Notes: generated from the sequence alone by a model not told the origin. Shown: positions 8,445 through 16,646, numbered from the stretch's first letter. The stretch is 36,933 bases of DNA from an uncultured Clostridia bacterium (GCA_947627075.1 CANQUR010000003.1:1-36933); one strand, 5' to 3'. Translations and numbers: made by a program.

Positions 8445-11400
8445 AGTATGGTCGGAAGGACAAAAAGAAGTAATATATTCGAACGATGACAGAATATTGG
8501 TCTCCGCGTCGGCGGGCAGCGGAAAGACGACCGTCATGATAGAGCGTATCCTTCGACTTTTGAGCGAGGGAGCGAAACTTTCCGATATGCTTATATGTAC
8601 ATTTACAAAGGCGTCCGCTGCCGATATGCGAGCGAAATTATATGGCGAAATGACCAAAAGGGGCATGAAAGATGAAATAAAAGAACTTTCGCGCGCGGAT
8701 ATATCCACCATAGACAGCTTTTGCCAACGCCTTGTGAGCAAATATTTTTACGAGTTGGGGATCGATCCGCAATTCGACGTTTTGGATGAACTCGAAAGCA
8801 AGACGCTCATAAGCGGCGCGGTGGAAAAAGCCATAGAGGAATGCGAGGACGACGATGACTTTTATGAACTCGAGCGCATACTTCGCGTCAACAGAAAAAA
8901 CAAAACGCTCAAAGACGCCATATCGGCGATAATGAATTTTTCCGCGATAAATCAAACGTTCCCGTCCTATTCTTATGACGAGGAACAAGTTCGCAAGGAA
9001 GCCGAAGATTATATGTTCGGCTTGAAAAAGAAGGTGAGCGAGAGCATCGAAAGGCTTTTTGAGGTGATTGATGAGGATGTCGCTCATGCTCAATTTTGTG
9101 CGGCTTTGGAAACGGGTAGCTTAAATTTCACAAAAAGACAGCTGAAAAACAAGGAATTCGGCGCTTGTATTGACTATTTGAGGGATAAGATCGACGACTA
9201 CTATAAAGTTTTGGATAAGTTTGAGAATTTGAAACCGCAATCGGATTCGGAACGATTTATAAGAACGCTCATAAAAGCGGCAAAAAAAGCCCAAAAAGAT
9301 TATGCGGATGAAAAATCAAAGCGTTCGGCGGTTGATTTTGCCGATCTCGAAAGCATGGCGATGAAAATTCTCATAAGCGACGCCAAATATGAGATAAGGA
9401 AAAAGTACAAATATATTTTCGTAGACGAATATCAAGATATAAATCCATTACAAGAGTCCATTTTGTCGTCGATAGCGGAAGGCAATTCGCTGTTTATGGT
9501 GGGCGATATCAAGCAGAGCATCTATGCTTTTCGCGGCTGTGCACCCGAAATCTTCAAGAACAAATACGATCTTTACAAAAGGGAAGGCGGAGGCAAGGTA
9601 ATAAATCTCGACATCAATTATCGCAGTTCCAAAAAGGTGGTCGAGTTTGTCAACAAGGTCTTTTCGGAATTGATGAGCGAGGAGTTCGGCGGTGTGGATT
9701 ACAAAGCCAATCCTATGATCTCGTTTACAGACGACGAGGGCTATGTCAAGATCCATCTCGTCACGGGCAAGGAAACAAAGTACAAGCCCGATGATGCGTA
9801 CAGTGTGCGTGATCAACGCGATCACGTCAAGACGCGCTCGGAAGCCGAAGCCGATATTATAGCCCAAAGGATAGTGGAGTTGATAGGCGGGCCGGACAAC
9901 GTGACGTTCGGCGATATAGCCATATTGTCTCGCTCCATGAAAACGTTCGAAAAGGGAGTTGCCCGACGCCTTAAGGATATGAACATTCCTATCTCGCTCA
10001 AGGAGGACGCACATTATTTGGATAGTCCTATCACCGGTCAACTTATCGAGTTTTTGCGCCTTATTGACAACAAATGCGACGATAAGGCACTCGCTATGAC
10101 AATGCTTTCTCCTCTCGGCGGCTTTTGCGAAAACGAGTTGGCTACCGTAAGGATCAATGGGAATGGGAACTTTTATGAATGTGTCTATTGCAGCGACGAT
10201 CCGAAAATAGCTGAATTTGTGCAAAAGTTGGACAGGTATTGCGAATATAGCCTTGTAAAAAGCGCGGACGAGTTGGCGGACATGATAGTTTCCGAGAACG
10301 GCTATTTCAACTATGCGTTCAGGCTCGGAGAGGATTCGCCCGAGATACTCGATAAATTTTTGGAATTTCTGAAGGAATGCCCGTATAAGAGCTGTTTGCG
10401 CTCTACACTTAAATTCATAGACGATCACGATCCTTTTGCTCAACTTACGGGCGAGGAAAACGCCGTCAAATTCATGACAGTACATAAGAGCAAAGGGCTC
10501 GAATTCAAGTATGTCTTTTTGATAGGGCTCGAAAAAAGTTTCAAATTGAGAGATCGGATCGGATCGATCTTCATTGACAAGCATATCGGCATGAACGTGT
10601 ATGAGGATCATTGCGCATACAAAAGCGACTTGCAATTCGTAGACGAAATAAAAATGAGAAAGGATATCCTTGAGGAGGAACTGCGGATATTTTATGTCGC
10701 GCTCACGAGGGCAAAGCATGGACTCGAGCTCTTTGGATCGTTGAGCGACAGTAAACATACCATATCGGCATACGAAACGCAACCTGCTCGTATCGTCGAG
10801 TTGTCGGAATGTGGGTCCGCGCTCGAATGGCTTTCTCCCGTGCTCAAATTTGCGAAAAGGTACGACATTTCGCAAATTCCCGTGGATGAAGCGCAAAAAC
10901 GAGACGTGTTTATAGGCAAAGCGGACGACGAGTTTGTAAACGAACTCAAAAATTATTTCGATTTCTCCTTGCCGAATAATGCGCCCGTAAAGAGTTATGT
11001 CAGTAAGCTTGCGCATGAGGACGATGATGCGATAGTAATGATCCCCGAGCCAAGGTCGGAGGGCAATGCTATAGAGAGGGGGAATGCCTATCATCGAGCC
11101 ATGGAAGCGATAGATTTTTCATCTCCGGACATCTCGGTGGTCGACGAAAAGGATATGGAGCTCATAGACAGTGAAAAATTGCTCGAAGCGGCGGAAAAAA
11201 TGAAGGCTTTTTCGGGCAAGATATATAAAGAAAAGCCTTTCATGTTAAAGCTCGACGCAAGCGAAGCGGGAATAGAAGGCAATGGCAATATGCTTGTTCA
11301 GGGCGTTATAGATTTGTTGTTTATAGACGGAGACGACGCGATAATAGTCGATTACAAGACGGGTGCGGCGCACGGCTCTTTCGAAAGTGGCTATTTCAAA

Positions 11401-11505
11401 CAGGTCGAACTTTATGCGCTTGCAGTTGAAAGACTTCTTTCAAAGCATGTGACGGGCAAGTACCTTTACTATTTCGACAGCGGGATATTCGTCGAAGTGA
11501 AATGA
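8437..11505 (+). CDS. addA: ATP-dependent helicase/nuclease AddA subunit
   Basis: AddA is a UvrD-like 3'-5' helicase fused to a RecB-type nuclease, 1022 residues from the chosen start. Helicase motifs in order: Q motif GQKEVI (8-13), Walker A SASAGSGKTT (23-32), Walker B FVDEYQDINP (about 328-337), KSKGLEFKYVF, and motif VI FYVALTRAKHG (about 752). The nuclease site is VDYKTGA at 971-977, followed by the Qx2xY-like VELYAL. The reading frame is open upstream, but the ATG at 8437 gives the typical AddA N-terminus, overlaps the addB stop by 8 bases and has GGAG about 7 bases before it. It is shorter than Bacillus AddA (over 1200 residues). With addB it forms a two-gene operon. Confidence 0.95.
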   Translation: MDRVWSEGQKEVIYSNDDRILVSASAGSGKTTVMIERILRLLSEGAKLSDMLICTFTKASAADMRAKLYGEMTKRGMKDEIKELSRADISTIDSFCQRLVSKYFYELGIDPQFDVLDELESKTLISGAVEKAIEECEDDDDFYELERILRVNRKNKTLKDAISAIMNFSAINQTFPSYSYDEEQVRKEAEDYMFGLKKKVSESIERLFEVIDEDVAHAQFCAALETGSLNFTKRQLKNKEFGACIDYLRDKIDDYYKVLDKFENLKPQSDSERFIRTLIKAAKKAQKDYADEKSKRSAVDFADLESMAMKILISDAKYEIRKKYKYIFVDEYQDINPLQESILSSIAEGNSLFMVGDIKQSIYAFRGCAPEIFKNKYDLYKREGGGKVINLDINYRSSKKVVEFVNKVFSELMSEEFGGVDYKANPMISFTDDEGYVKIHLVTGKETKYKPDDAYSVRDQRDHVKTRSEAEADIIAQRIVELIGGPDNVTFGDIAILSRSMKTFEKGVARRLKDMNIPISLKEDAHYLDSPITGQLIEFLRLIDNKCDDKALAMTMLSPLGGFCENELATVRINGNGNFYECVYCSDDPKIAEFVQKLDRYCEYSLVKSADELADMIVSENGYFNYAFRLGEDSPEILDKFLEFLKECPYKSCLRSTLKFIDDHDPFAQLTGEENAVKFMTVHKSKGLEFKYVFLIGLEKSFKLRDRIGSIFIDKHIGMNVYEDHCAYKSDLQFVDEIKMRKDILEEELRIFYVALTRAKHGLELFGSLSDSKHTISAYETQPARIVELSECGSALEWLSPVLKFAKRYDISQIPVDEAQKRDVFIGKADDEFVNELKNYFDFSLPNNAPVKSYVSKLAHEDDDAIVMIPEPRSEGNAIERGNAYHRAMEAIDFSSPDISVVDEKDMELIDSEKLLEAAEKMKAFSGKIYKEKPFMLKLDASEAGIEGNGNMLVQGVIDLLFIDGDDAIIVDYKTGAAHGSFESGYFKQVELYALAVERLLSKHVTGKYLYYFDSGIFVEVK

Positions 11506-11548
11506 AATCTGTCGAATAACTTGGAATTTTGCTTTTGTGCGTACAAAA

Positions 11549-11586
11549 AAAAGCCTCGTGTGCTAAAATGGCATTAGGAGGCTTTT
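11549..11586 (+). promoter_or_regulatory. Hairpin that hides a ribosome site and contains a promoter -10
   Basis: AAAAGCCTC (11549-11557) pairs perfectly with GAGGCTTTT (11578-11586). The right arm contains the AGGAGG ribosome site of the next small gene. The loop holds an extended -10, TGCTAAAAT (11561-11569), whose start point would be near 11576. Messages running in from addA would fold and hide the ribosome site, whereas messages from the local promoter lack the left arm. It could equally act as a weak terminator for addA. Confidence 0.5.
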
Positions 11587-11754
11587 ATGATACCGAAATT
11601 GATAAAAAGCGAAACCGAAAAATCCTTTGACGTTAAGATCGAAGACGTGGAAAAGGTTTTGTCCGAAAATTATTATAAAGAGGGAAGCGCGCAAAAAAGC
11701 TTGGAAATATTAAAGAGCTTACTTGCCGCCGTCGATAAACAAAAGATCATATGA
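11587..11754 (+). CDS. Small protein, 55 residues, function unknown
   Basis: ATG at 11587 follows a near-perfect AGGAGG ribosome site with a 5-base gap. The predicted protein begins MIPKLIKSETEKSFDVKIED and ends AAVDKQKII. It is charged, has no membrane segment or cysteine, and looks largely helical (KIEDVEKVLSENYY, then SLEILKSLLAAVDK). I do not recognise the family. The 3' end overlaps the stop of the convergent membrane-protein gene by 8 bases. Support comes from the ribosome site, the local extended -10 promoter and codon use like its neighbours. No homology claim is made. Confidence 0.6.
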   Translation: MIPKLIKSETEKSFDVKIEDVEKVLSENYYKEGSAQKSLEILKSLLAAVDKQKII

Positions 11755-12016
11755 GGACGGCGAACGCCGCTATCGATACGATAAACGAAATTGCCGAAAT
11801 TATCCCGCACGCTTTGCACAGTTTGCTTTTGGACAAGATCACGCTTACGGAGCAACAAACTGCCGATATCGTGAAACCCAACAAAATTGCAACTAATGCA
11901 AACGGAGCGAATAATTGAGTAAGTTCGCACGAGATGGCAAGCGCAAGTCCATATCCGGATAAGGCGCAACCCAAAACGCTCGAGATGATTAAGATTACGG
12001 GCACGATCTTTTTCAT
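11747..12016 (-). CDS. Small membrane protein, 89 residues
   Basis: A very hydrophobic protein with about three membrane helices: residues ~4-28 (VPVILIISSVLGCALSGYGL), ~34-62 and ~70-88, with a short positive SKSKLCK stretch between the second and third. The second half of the first helix contains a Cys-Ala-Leu-Ser, but this does not read as a clear lipobox. Family not recognised. The start codon lies 6 bases from the end of the -10 of a strong promoter, so the message should have no leader. It converges on the 55-residue gene. Confidence is in the gene being real, not in a function. Confidence 0.65.
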   Translation of the reverse strand: MKKIVPVILIISSVLGCALSGYGLALAISCELTQLFAPFALVAILLGFTISAVCCSVSVILSKSKLCKACGIISAISFIVSIAAFAVLI

Positions 12017-12022
12017 GCCTTT

Positions 12023-12051
12023 AGTCTACCATATAAAAAGAACGCTGTCAA
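12023..12051 (-). promoter_or_regulatory. Promoter with leaderless start for the small membrane protein
   Basis: On the minus strand TTGACA (12051-12046), a 17-base spacer and TAGACT (12028-12023) are followed by AAAGGC and then the ATG at 12016. The expected first transcribed base is at or next to the A of ATG. Confidence 0.65.
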
Positions 12052-12063
12052 TTTTATTTATGC

Positions 12064-12102
12064 AAAAAAAGGCGGGTCTCGCTTAAAATGCAAGAGCCCG
12101 CC
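12064..12102 (-). terminator. Strong terminator after the SpaA-like gene
   Basis: On the minus strand GGCGGG pairs with CCCGCC, and the inner arms CTCTTGC and GCGAGA extend the stem. A run of seven T follows. It lies 15 bases past the stop at 12117. Confidence 0.9.
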
Positions 12103-12116
12103 TATCAAACAGGCGC

Positions 12117-12404
12117 TTATCTGCAATCCACGCCGTATTTGATGATCTTGATGCTGCCCGTTTTGCGTTTGTTGACAAATTCCACGCAACGGTGGTCGTT
12201 ATTTTCGTCTATGACGATCTCGACTTCTTCGCAGCAACGGTGGTAGCCTTGGGGCGGCTCCACTTCACGTAAGTAATACTTGCCGAAAGGCAAGCAATCG
12301 ATGATAGCTTCGCCGTTTGCGTCGGTCTTTATGCACATGATCTGTTCGTGATGACAGTCCATAAGCACAAACTTGGCTCCGCTCAATCTTGTTTTTTCTT
12401 GCAT
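12117..12404 (-). CDS. One-domain SpaA/Cna_B-like protein without export signal
   Basis: A 95-residue protein that reads as one prealbumin-like (SpaA/Cna_B) domain of the kind found in Gram-positive pilins: LSGAKFVLMD at 7-16, a TDANGEA turn at 27-33, LPFGKYYLREVEPPQGY at 38-54 with the conserved Glu E47, and FVNKRKTG at 76-83 with Asn N78. It has no signal peptide, no membrane helix and no LPXTG motif, and carries seven cysteines, which is odd for a pilin. The ATG at 12404 is chosen for its AAGGAG ribosome site; an in-frame ATG 8 codons upstream lacks one. The last 12 residues (GSIKIIKYGVDCR) look like the first strand, with lysine, of a following domain that is absent. It could be a remnant, a secreted protein lacking a visible signal, or a domain that completes itself with its C-terminal strand. 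Confidence 0.75.
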   Translation of the reverse strand: MQEKTRLSGAKFVLMDCHHEQIMCIKTDANGEAIIDCLPFGKYYLREVEPPQGYHRCCEEVEIVIDENNDHRCVEFVNKRKTGSIKIIKYGVDCR

Positions 12405-12441
12405 GGTTTTCTCCTTGAAAAATTTCAATGCGGCTTAATAT

Positions 12442-12471
12442 ATAATATTTGTTCACGCTCGATAGTGTGAA
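12442..12471 (-). promoter_or_regulatory. Likely promoter of the SpaA-like gene with dyad
   Basis: Minus strand TTCACA (12471-12466), an 18-base gap and TATTAT (12447-12442). The -35 is part of an imperfect palindrome at 12452-12471, TTCAC...GTGAA with 7 of the outer 8 positions paired. It could be an operator. Confidence 0.45.
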
Positions 12472-12491
12472 TAAAATTTTCGCGAATATGC

Positions 12492-12520
12492 TTGACTTTT
12501 TTTCGCTTTTCGTCTATAAT
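12492..12520 (+). promoter_or_regulatory. Promoter of the two-lipoprotein operon
   Basis: TTGACT (12492-12497), exactly 17 bases, TATAAT (12515-12520). Transcription would start at about 12527. This makes the ATG at 12526 too early and supports the one at 12538. Confidence 0.85.
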
Positions 12521-12537
12521 TATCGATGAGGAGATTT

Positions 12538-12927
12538 ATGAAAGGCTTTGCGATAATATTAATTGCCGTATCGATCGCCATTATGTGTATCGGATGCGGT
12601 CCGTATGCCGACGTTGCGGGCACATATGTCTATCGCGACGGCAATAATTTCACCTATACCGTGACGCTGAAAGGCGACGGCGGATTTAGGTTTGCTCGCA
12701 AGATCCCAAAGACGAGTTCGCTTTACGGATCGCCTCTCGACAATGACGATCATAATGTAAGGGAAGGATCTTTCACGTATGACAACGGCACGATAAGCAT
12801 CGAATTTTCTTACTATGAGGAAGCGCAAAAGGGCATTGTCCACGGCACAGCGAAGGCTCGTATCGCCAACAATAAGCTCATCATTTCGGGTAACGATCAA
12901 ATCAACGGAACCTTTACCAAGCAGTGA
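12538..12927 (+). CDS. Predicted small lipoprotein, beta-rich
   Basis: A 129-residue protein with a lipoprotein signal (hydrophobic run, then MCIGCG with C20). The mature part has alternating short strands (GTYVYRDGN, YTVTLKGDGGFRF, EGSFTYDNGTISIEF, NNKLIISGND), which suggests a small lipocalin-like or META-like beta-barrel, but I cannot assign a family. An in-frame ATG lies four codons upstream, but it falls at the predicted transcript start. The ATG at 12538 has GAGGAG 5 bases before it and is preferred. It is followed after 27 bases by a second lipoprotein gene, probably in the same transcript. Confidence 0.75.
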   Translation: MKGFAIILIAVSIAIMCIGCGPYADVAGTYVYRDGNNFTYTVTLKGDGGFRFARKIPKTSSLYGSPLDNDDHNVREGSFTYDNGTISIEFSYYEEAQKGIVHGTAKARIANNKLIISGNDQINGTFTKQ

Positions 12928-12954
12928 TTTTCTATAAGGAGAAGGAGAGACTTT

Positions 12955-13350
12955 ATGAAAAAATTTTATGCGGTGTTTGGAGTTTTGCTTATTTCCATAG
13001 CGTGTCTATGCGCTTGTACGCCTAAATATGACGACATAAAAAATACCTATGCCGAAGCGGGATATAAAATTTATGCCATACCTTTGGATTCGGATATAGC
13101 CGAAATGAGCGCAACTACCGCCGGATTCGATCTCAGCAAGACGGATAAAATGTTTTACGCGATAAAAAACGAGGGCAATATTCCCAATCGTAACAGAGTC
13201 GACGTCGTATCCTTTACCGATGGGAAGGAAGCCACGGCTTTTTATAACAGTCAAAAGGAAAACGAAGCCGTCACGGCGGACTTCAGCGTCATAAAAAAGG
13301 GCAATACCGTGATATACGGCACAAAGGACGCGGTCAATGTGATCAAATAG
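12955..13350 (+). CDS. Predicted small lipoprotein
   Basis: A 131-residue protein with lipobox CLCAC (C21) after a lysine-started hydrophobic segment. The mature part begins TPKYDDIKNTYAEAGYKIYA, and its alpha/beta layout ends with a KKGNTVIYGTKDAV strand-turn-helix. Family not recognised. The ribosome site is AAGGAGAAGGAGAG with good spacing. The gene lies 27 bases after the other lipoprotein gene and shares its promoter. No further clue to its role is visible. Confidence 0.75.
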   Translation: MKKFYAVFGVLLISIACLCACTPKYDDIKNTYAEAGYKIYAIPLDSDIAEMSATTAGFDLSKTDKMFYAIKNEGNIPNRNRVDVVSFTDGKEATAFYNSQKENEAVTADFSVIKKGNTVIYGTKDAVNVIK

Positions 13351-13380
13351 ATCGGTATTGTAATTATGATATTTGTTTGG

Positions 13381-13403
13381 AAGCGGCATATTTTATGCCG
13401 CTT
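13381..13403 (+). terminator. Hairpin after the lipoprotein pair, weak terminator
   Basis: AAGCGGCAT and ATGCCGCTT form a perfect 9-bp stem with a 5-base loop. Only mixed T-rich sequence follows, with no clean T run. Confidence 0.5.
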
Positions 13404-13472
13404 CATTATATGCTTTTAAGGGAGCTTTTTCGATAAAAAATTATATTTTTCGCTTTTACATACGCAAAAGAG

Positions 13473-13528
13473 TTGTTTTTTGTGAATTCAATATGATATA
13501 ATTATCAAGTTCGGAGTAACGATCCGAA
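13473..13528 (+). promoter_or_regulatory. Promoter of hppA and 5'-end hairpin
   Basis: TTGTTT (13473-13478), 18 bases, TATAAT (13497-13502). The start would be near 13509. The first transcribed bases form a hairpin, TTCGGA (13510-13515) with TCCGAA (13523-13528) around a 7-base loop. A stem at the very 5' end is a known way of protecting mRNA. The ribosome site AAGGAGAG follows. Confidence 0.6.
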
Positions 13529-13547
13529 ATAAAAAAAGGAGAGAGTT

Positions 13548-15770
13548 ATGAACACTCAATTACTTATCATTGTAGTAATGTTTGCGGCTGTTCTCGGACT
13601 CAGCTATGCTGCGCTCAACTTTTACCTCACCAAAAAGCTTAAAGAGGGAAACGAGCGTATGCAGTTTATCGCTTCGAAGATCCGTGAAGGTGCAAACGCA
13701 TTTATTCGCTACGAATATAAAATAGTGGCGATCATAGGAGCAATAGTTGCCGTTGTCCTCGGACTGTTTATCGCTTGGGAAGCGGGCGTTGCCTTTGTTA
13801 TAGGCGCAGTCATGTCGGCTACGGCAGGCTTTATAGGCATGAAGATCGCCACATATGCCAACGTTCGAGTTACCAATGCGGCAAATGAAACCCGCAACAC
13901 CGGCGACACACTTAAGGTGGCGTTCCGCGGCGGTTCGGTCATGGGACTTTGCGTATCCGGTTGCGCGCTTTTCGGAGCCGTTATCGTATTTTGTATATTC
14001 GGTATAGCAATGAAGATGACTTCTTTCGAAGGCGGCAAGGTCGTAGAACATGTCAATTTCATTACTGGACAATCGTATAACCTTTCGATAATCCTTTCCG
14101 GCTATGCGCTCGGTTGCTCTATAATAGCGCTTTTCAATCGTGTTGGCGGCGGAATTTACACAAAGGCTGCCGATATGGGCGCAGACCTTGTGGGCAAGAC
14201 CGAAGCTCATATACCCGAGGATGATCCTCGTAACCCCGCGACAATTGCCGATAACGTAGGCGATAACGTAGGTGACGTAGCTGGACTCGGCGCAGACCTT
14301 CTCGAAAGCTACATGGGCGCTATCATGTCCACCGCGATCCTTGCGATAGAACTTTTCGCCAACAGCTTGGCATTGCAATTGGGATTTTACGAACAGCTTT
14401 ATCAAAAGATGATATTGTTCCCGTTCATTTTCTCGGCAATAGGACTTATCGGTTGCGTTATAGGAATTTCATATCCTCTCGTTAAACGCAAGCTTTCGGA
14501 TAATCCGCACCGTGAACTCAACCTTGCCACTTGGATAAGCGCGGGCGTTACGGTAATAGGCGGCGGAGTTCTTACATATTTGTTATTCAACGGCGAGGAT
14601 GCCGAGGTATTAAAAGAGTTAGTCAATTTCAAACTCGGTGCCATCACTCCGTGGGTAGCCGCAACGCTTGGTATCGTTGCCGGAATAGTAATAGGTATCA
14701 TTTCGGAATATTATACGAGCTATGACTTTAAGCCCACTAAAAATATAGCGCATGCGAGCAAGGAAGGCCCCGCTCTTACCGTAACTCAAGGTATGGCAAC
14801 GGGTATGATATCCACAATGCTTCCCGTAGTCGTATTGGGCGTAGCTATTTTCGTTTGCTATGCGCTCGGCGGAATGTACGGAGTCGGATGCGGCGCTATG
14901 GGTATGCTTTCCTTTGTAGCGGCAACGGTTTCGGTGGATACTTATGGACCGATCAGCGATAATGCGGGCGGTATTGCCGAGATGAGTCGTCTCGACGAGG
15001 ACGTTCGTGCGATCACCGATAAACTTGACTCGGTTGGTAATACAACTGCTGCGATAGGCAAGGGCTTTGCTATCGGTTCGGCAGCTCTCGCTACCATGTC
15101 CATGATGTCCAGCTACCTTTATGCGGCAGGCAACGAATTCATGACGAGTGGCACACAATTGCTTCTCAATATCATCCGCGGCGACGTTATAGTAGGTGCA
15201 ATAGTGGGAGCGGCGATCCCGTATCTGTTCAGCGGTATGCTTATCAACGCGGTCGCCAAGGCGGCACGTCATATGGTGGAAGAAGTGCGACGTCAATTCC
15301 GCGAGAATCCGAAGATCCTCACAGGCGAAGAAGATCCCGATTCCACAAAATGCGTGACTATTTCTTCACAGGGTGCTTTGAAGCAAATGGTGGTTCCCTC
15401 TATCGTGGCAATAGCAATTCCGGTGGTTTGCGGATTTATTTTCGGACCGGGTTTTGTAGGCGGTATACTTATCGGCGCAACGCTTTCGGCGATCATGCTT
15501 GCCATATATACCGGTAACGCGGGCGGCGCTTGGGATAACGCAAAGAAGTTCATAGAGTCCGGTGGAGTAGAGGGTGCAAAGAAGGGCGATCCCACTCACG
15601 AGGCGGCTGTCGTAGGCGATACGGTAGGCGATCCGCTTAAAGATACTGTCGGACCTTCTCTCGACATACTTATCAAGATAATGTCCACCATTTCGCTCGT
15701 ATGCGTAGTAGTGTTCAGCAAATTCAATCTTATGTCGGCTTTGGATCTCGGATCCGTATTCGGATTTTAA
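13548..15770 (+). CDS. hppA: Membrane-bound ion-pumping pyrophosphatase
   Basis: HppA hydrolyses cytoplasmic pyrophosphate and pumps H+ or Na+ across the membrane. The 740 residues and about 16 membrane segments match the family. The substrate/Mg site is seen in DNVGDNVGDVAG (about 235-246), EYYTSYDFKPT (from about 387) and GDTVGDPLKDTVGPS near the C-terminus. At 497-506 it reads GNTTAAIGKG. The alanine where the K+-independent type has lysine marks it as the potassium-dependent class, which in known members includes Na+ and Na+/H+ pumps. The ATG follows AAGGAGAGAGTT. It is a single-gene unit with its own promoter and strong terminator. Which ion it moves cannot be settled here. Confidence 0.95.
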   Translation: MNTQLLIIVVMFAAVLGLSYAALNFYLTKKLKEGNERMQFIASKIREGANAFIRYEYKIVAIIGAIVAVVLGLFIAWEAGVAFVIGAVMSATAGFIGMKIATYANVRVTNAANETRNTGDTLKVAFRGGSVMGLCVSGCALFGAVIVFCIFGIAMKMTSFEGGKVVEHVNFITGQSYNLSIILSGYALGCSIIALFNRVGGGIYTKAADMGADLVGKTEAHIPEDDPRNPATIADNVGDNVGDVAGLGADLLESYMGAIMSTAILAIELFANSLALQLGFYEQLYQKMILFPFIFSAIGLIGCVIGISYPLVKRKLSDNPHRELNLATWISAGVTVIGGGVLTYLLFNGEDAEVLKELVNFKLGAITPWVAATLGIVAGIVIGIISEYYTSYDFKPTKNIAHASKEGPALTVTQGMATGMISTMLPVVVLGVAIFVCYALGGMYGVGCGAMGMLSFVAATVSVDTYGPISDNAGGIAEMSRLDEDVRAITDKLDSVGNTTAAIGKGFAIGSAALATMSMMSSYLYAAGNEFMTSGTQLLLNIIRGDVIVGAIVGAAIPYLFSGMLINAVAKAARHMVEEVRRQFRENPKILTGEEDPDSTKCVTISSQGALKQMVVPSIVAIAIPVVCGFIFGPGFVGGILIGATLSAIMLAIYTGNAGGAWDNAKKFIESGGVEGAKKGDPTHEAAVVGDTVGDPLKDTVGPSLDILIKIMSTISLVCVVVFSKFNLMSALDLGSVFGF

Positions 15771-15850
15771 TATATCGATAAGGTGCGAGGCGAGAGCTTC
15801 GTGCCGATAGAAAATCGAAAACAAAATTTTGGAACTGTGCTTTCAATGAT

Positions 15851-15882
15851 AAAACTCTCGGATGAATTCGTCCGAGAGTTTT
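15851..15882 (+). terminator. Strong terminator of hppA
   Basis: AAAACTCTCGGA pairs fully with TCCGAGAGTTTT, and the central GATGAATTCGTC also pairs. The T run TTTTT follows. The A-rich left arm makes it usable on the minus strand too, for the end of the small membrane gene at 15945. Confidence 0.9.
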
Positions 15883-15944
15883 TGTGTTTTGCTATTACGA
15901 TTGTTATAATTTAAGGAATCGAACACCAATAAATGATTATTGTC

Positions 15945-16283
15945 TTATTGAACATTTGTTTTATAGTCGTTTTCCTTGTTTTCACTTTCCTCGATCTGTT
16001 TTTTGTACTTACGGACTTTGACGTAAAAGAAAATTTCCGACGCAGAAAGTATCAAGAAAATAGCAAGCAAAATCCCCATAAATATCTTGCTGTAAAGAAA
16101 AGGCGCTTTCTCTTCAAGATCGGTAAATTCTTTCAGTATAGTCAACAAACATGGAACAACTCCAAAAACCCCAATGACAGTTGTCGTGATAATGCAATTT
16201 TTAGACCATTTTACAAATTTCTCAAAGTTGTTGTTAATATCGTTGTTTTTCGTTTTTATTGTCTTATCGGACATTTGTTTCAT
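15945..16283 (-). CDS. Small membrane protein with two helices, unknown
   Basis: A 112-residue protein with a hydrophilic N-terminus rich in Lys and Asn, two membrane helices (CIITTTVIGVFGVVPCLL; IFMGILLAIFLILSASEIFF) and a charged C-terminal tail (KKQIEESENKENDYK). Family unknown. The ATG at 16283 is chosen because AAAGGGA lies 6 bases before it. The frame stays open upstream to 16481, but that TTG is the -35 of the likely promoter. It has an AT-rich composition and Asn-rich codon use unlike the housekeeping genes around it, which may point to acquisition. The leader would be about 160 bases. Confidence 0.55.
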   Translation of the reverse strand: MKQMSDKTIKTKNNDINNNFEKFVKWSKNCIITTTVIGVFGVVPCLLTILKEFTDLEEKAPFLYSKIFMGILLAIFLILSASEIFFYVKVRKYKKQIEESENKENDYKTNVQ

Positions 16284-16451
16284 TGTCATTCCCTTTATTT
16301 TTGTTTGTCTTTGATTGCAACTCGTCTTTGCTCTTTGCTGCAAATGATATTTCATTATCATATCGAGTTTGGAGAGCGGAACGGTAGCGAAAACAAGTGC
16401 TTGCAATGTTGATACAATAGCCACTTTAACCGCAAATGCTTGGACACTACA

Positions 16452-16481
16452 AATATACCATAAAAGCACCTTACAAGTCAA
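16452..16481 (-). promoter_or_regulatory. Likely promoter of the two-helix membrane protein
   Basis: Minus strand TTGACT (16481-16476), 18 bases, TATATT (16457-16452). The stretch from 16284 to the rpmH promoter at 16582 otherwise holds no gene that I can support. Confidence 0.5.
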
Positions 16482-16518
16482 GCGGACCTCCGTTTTCTGT
16501 TTACAATTGCCGAATTCG

Positions 16519-16553
16519 GGCGAAAAAAGGAGTTACATTCTATCTTTTTTGCC
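16519..16553. terminator. Terminator-like hairpin upstream of rpmH
   Basis: GGC-G-AAAAAAG pairs with CTTTTTTGCC around a 14-base loop, with one bulged G. It sits between the divergent promoters and may shield rpmH from read-through. The stem is mostly A-T. Confidence 0.35.
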
Positions 16554-16581
16554 GGATTTGCTATAAAGACCCGAAATTCAG

Positions 16582-16610
16582 TTGACTTATTTGGGCGATT
16601 TCTTTATAAT
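16582..16610 (+). promoter_or_regulatory. Promoter of the rpmH-rnpA-yidD-yidC-jag operon
   Basis: TTGACT (16582-16587), exactly 17 bases, TATAAT (16605-16610). The predicted start is near 16617, giving a short leader with AAGAGGAT as ribosome site before the rpmH ATG. Confidence 0.85.
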
Positions 16611-16646
16611 ATATAAGCGCAATTTTATTTACAAGAGGATTAGACT

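Noticed and set aside
9448-11094. Long open frame (548 codons) on the minus strand inside addA
   Set aside because: It is a shadow of addA: the protein has no recognisable motif, no ribosome site was seen, and the plus-strand frame carries all helicase motifs.
13560-14405. Open frame of 281 codons opposite hppA
   Set aside because: Antisense to a fully conserved pyrophosphatase; rich in Tyr, His and Cys with no family pattern.
15933-16412. 159-codon plus-strand frame opposite the two-helix membrane protein
   Set aside because: Phe/Lys-rich without motif or ribosome site; the minus-strand reading has two clear membrane helices and a ribosome site.
16284-16481. N-terminal extension of the two-helix membrane protein up to 16481
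   Set aside because: The upstream TTG is the -35 of the likely promoter, and no ribosome site precedes it; the ATG at 16283 has AAAGGGA.
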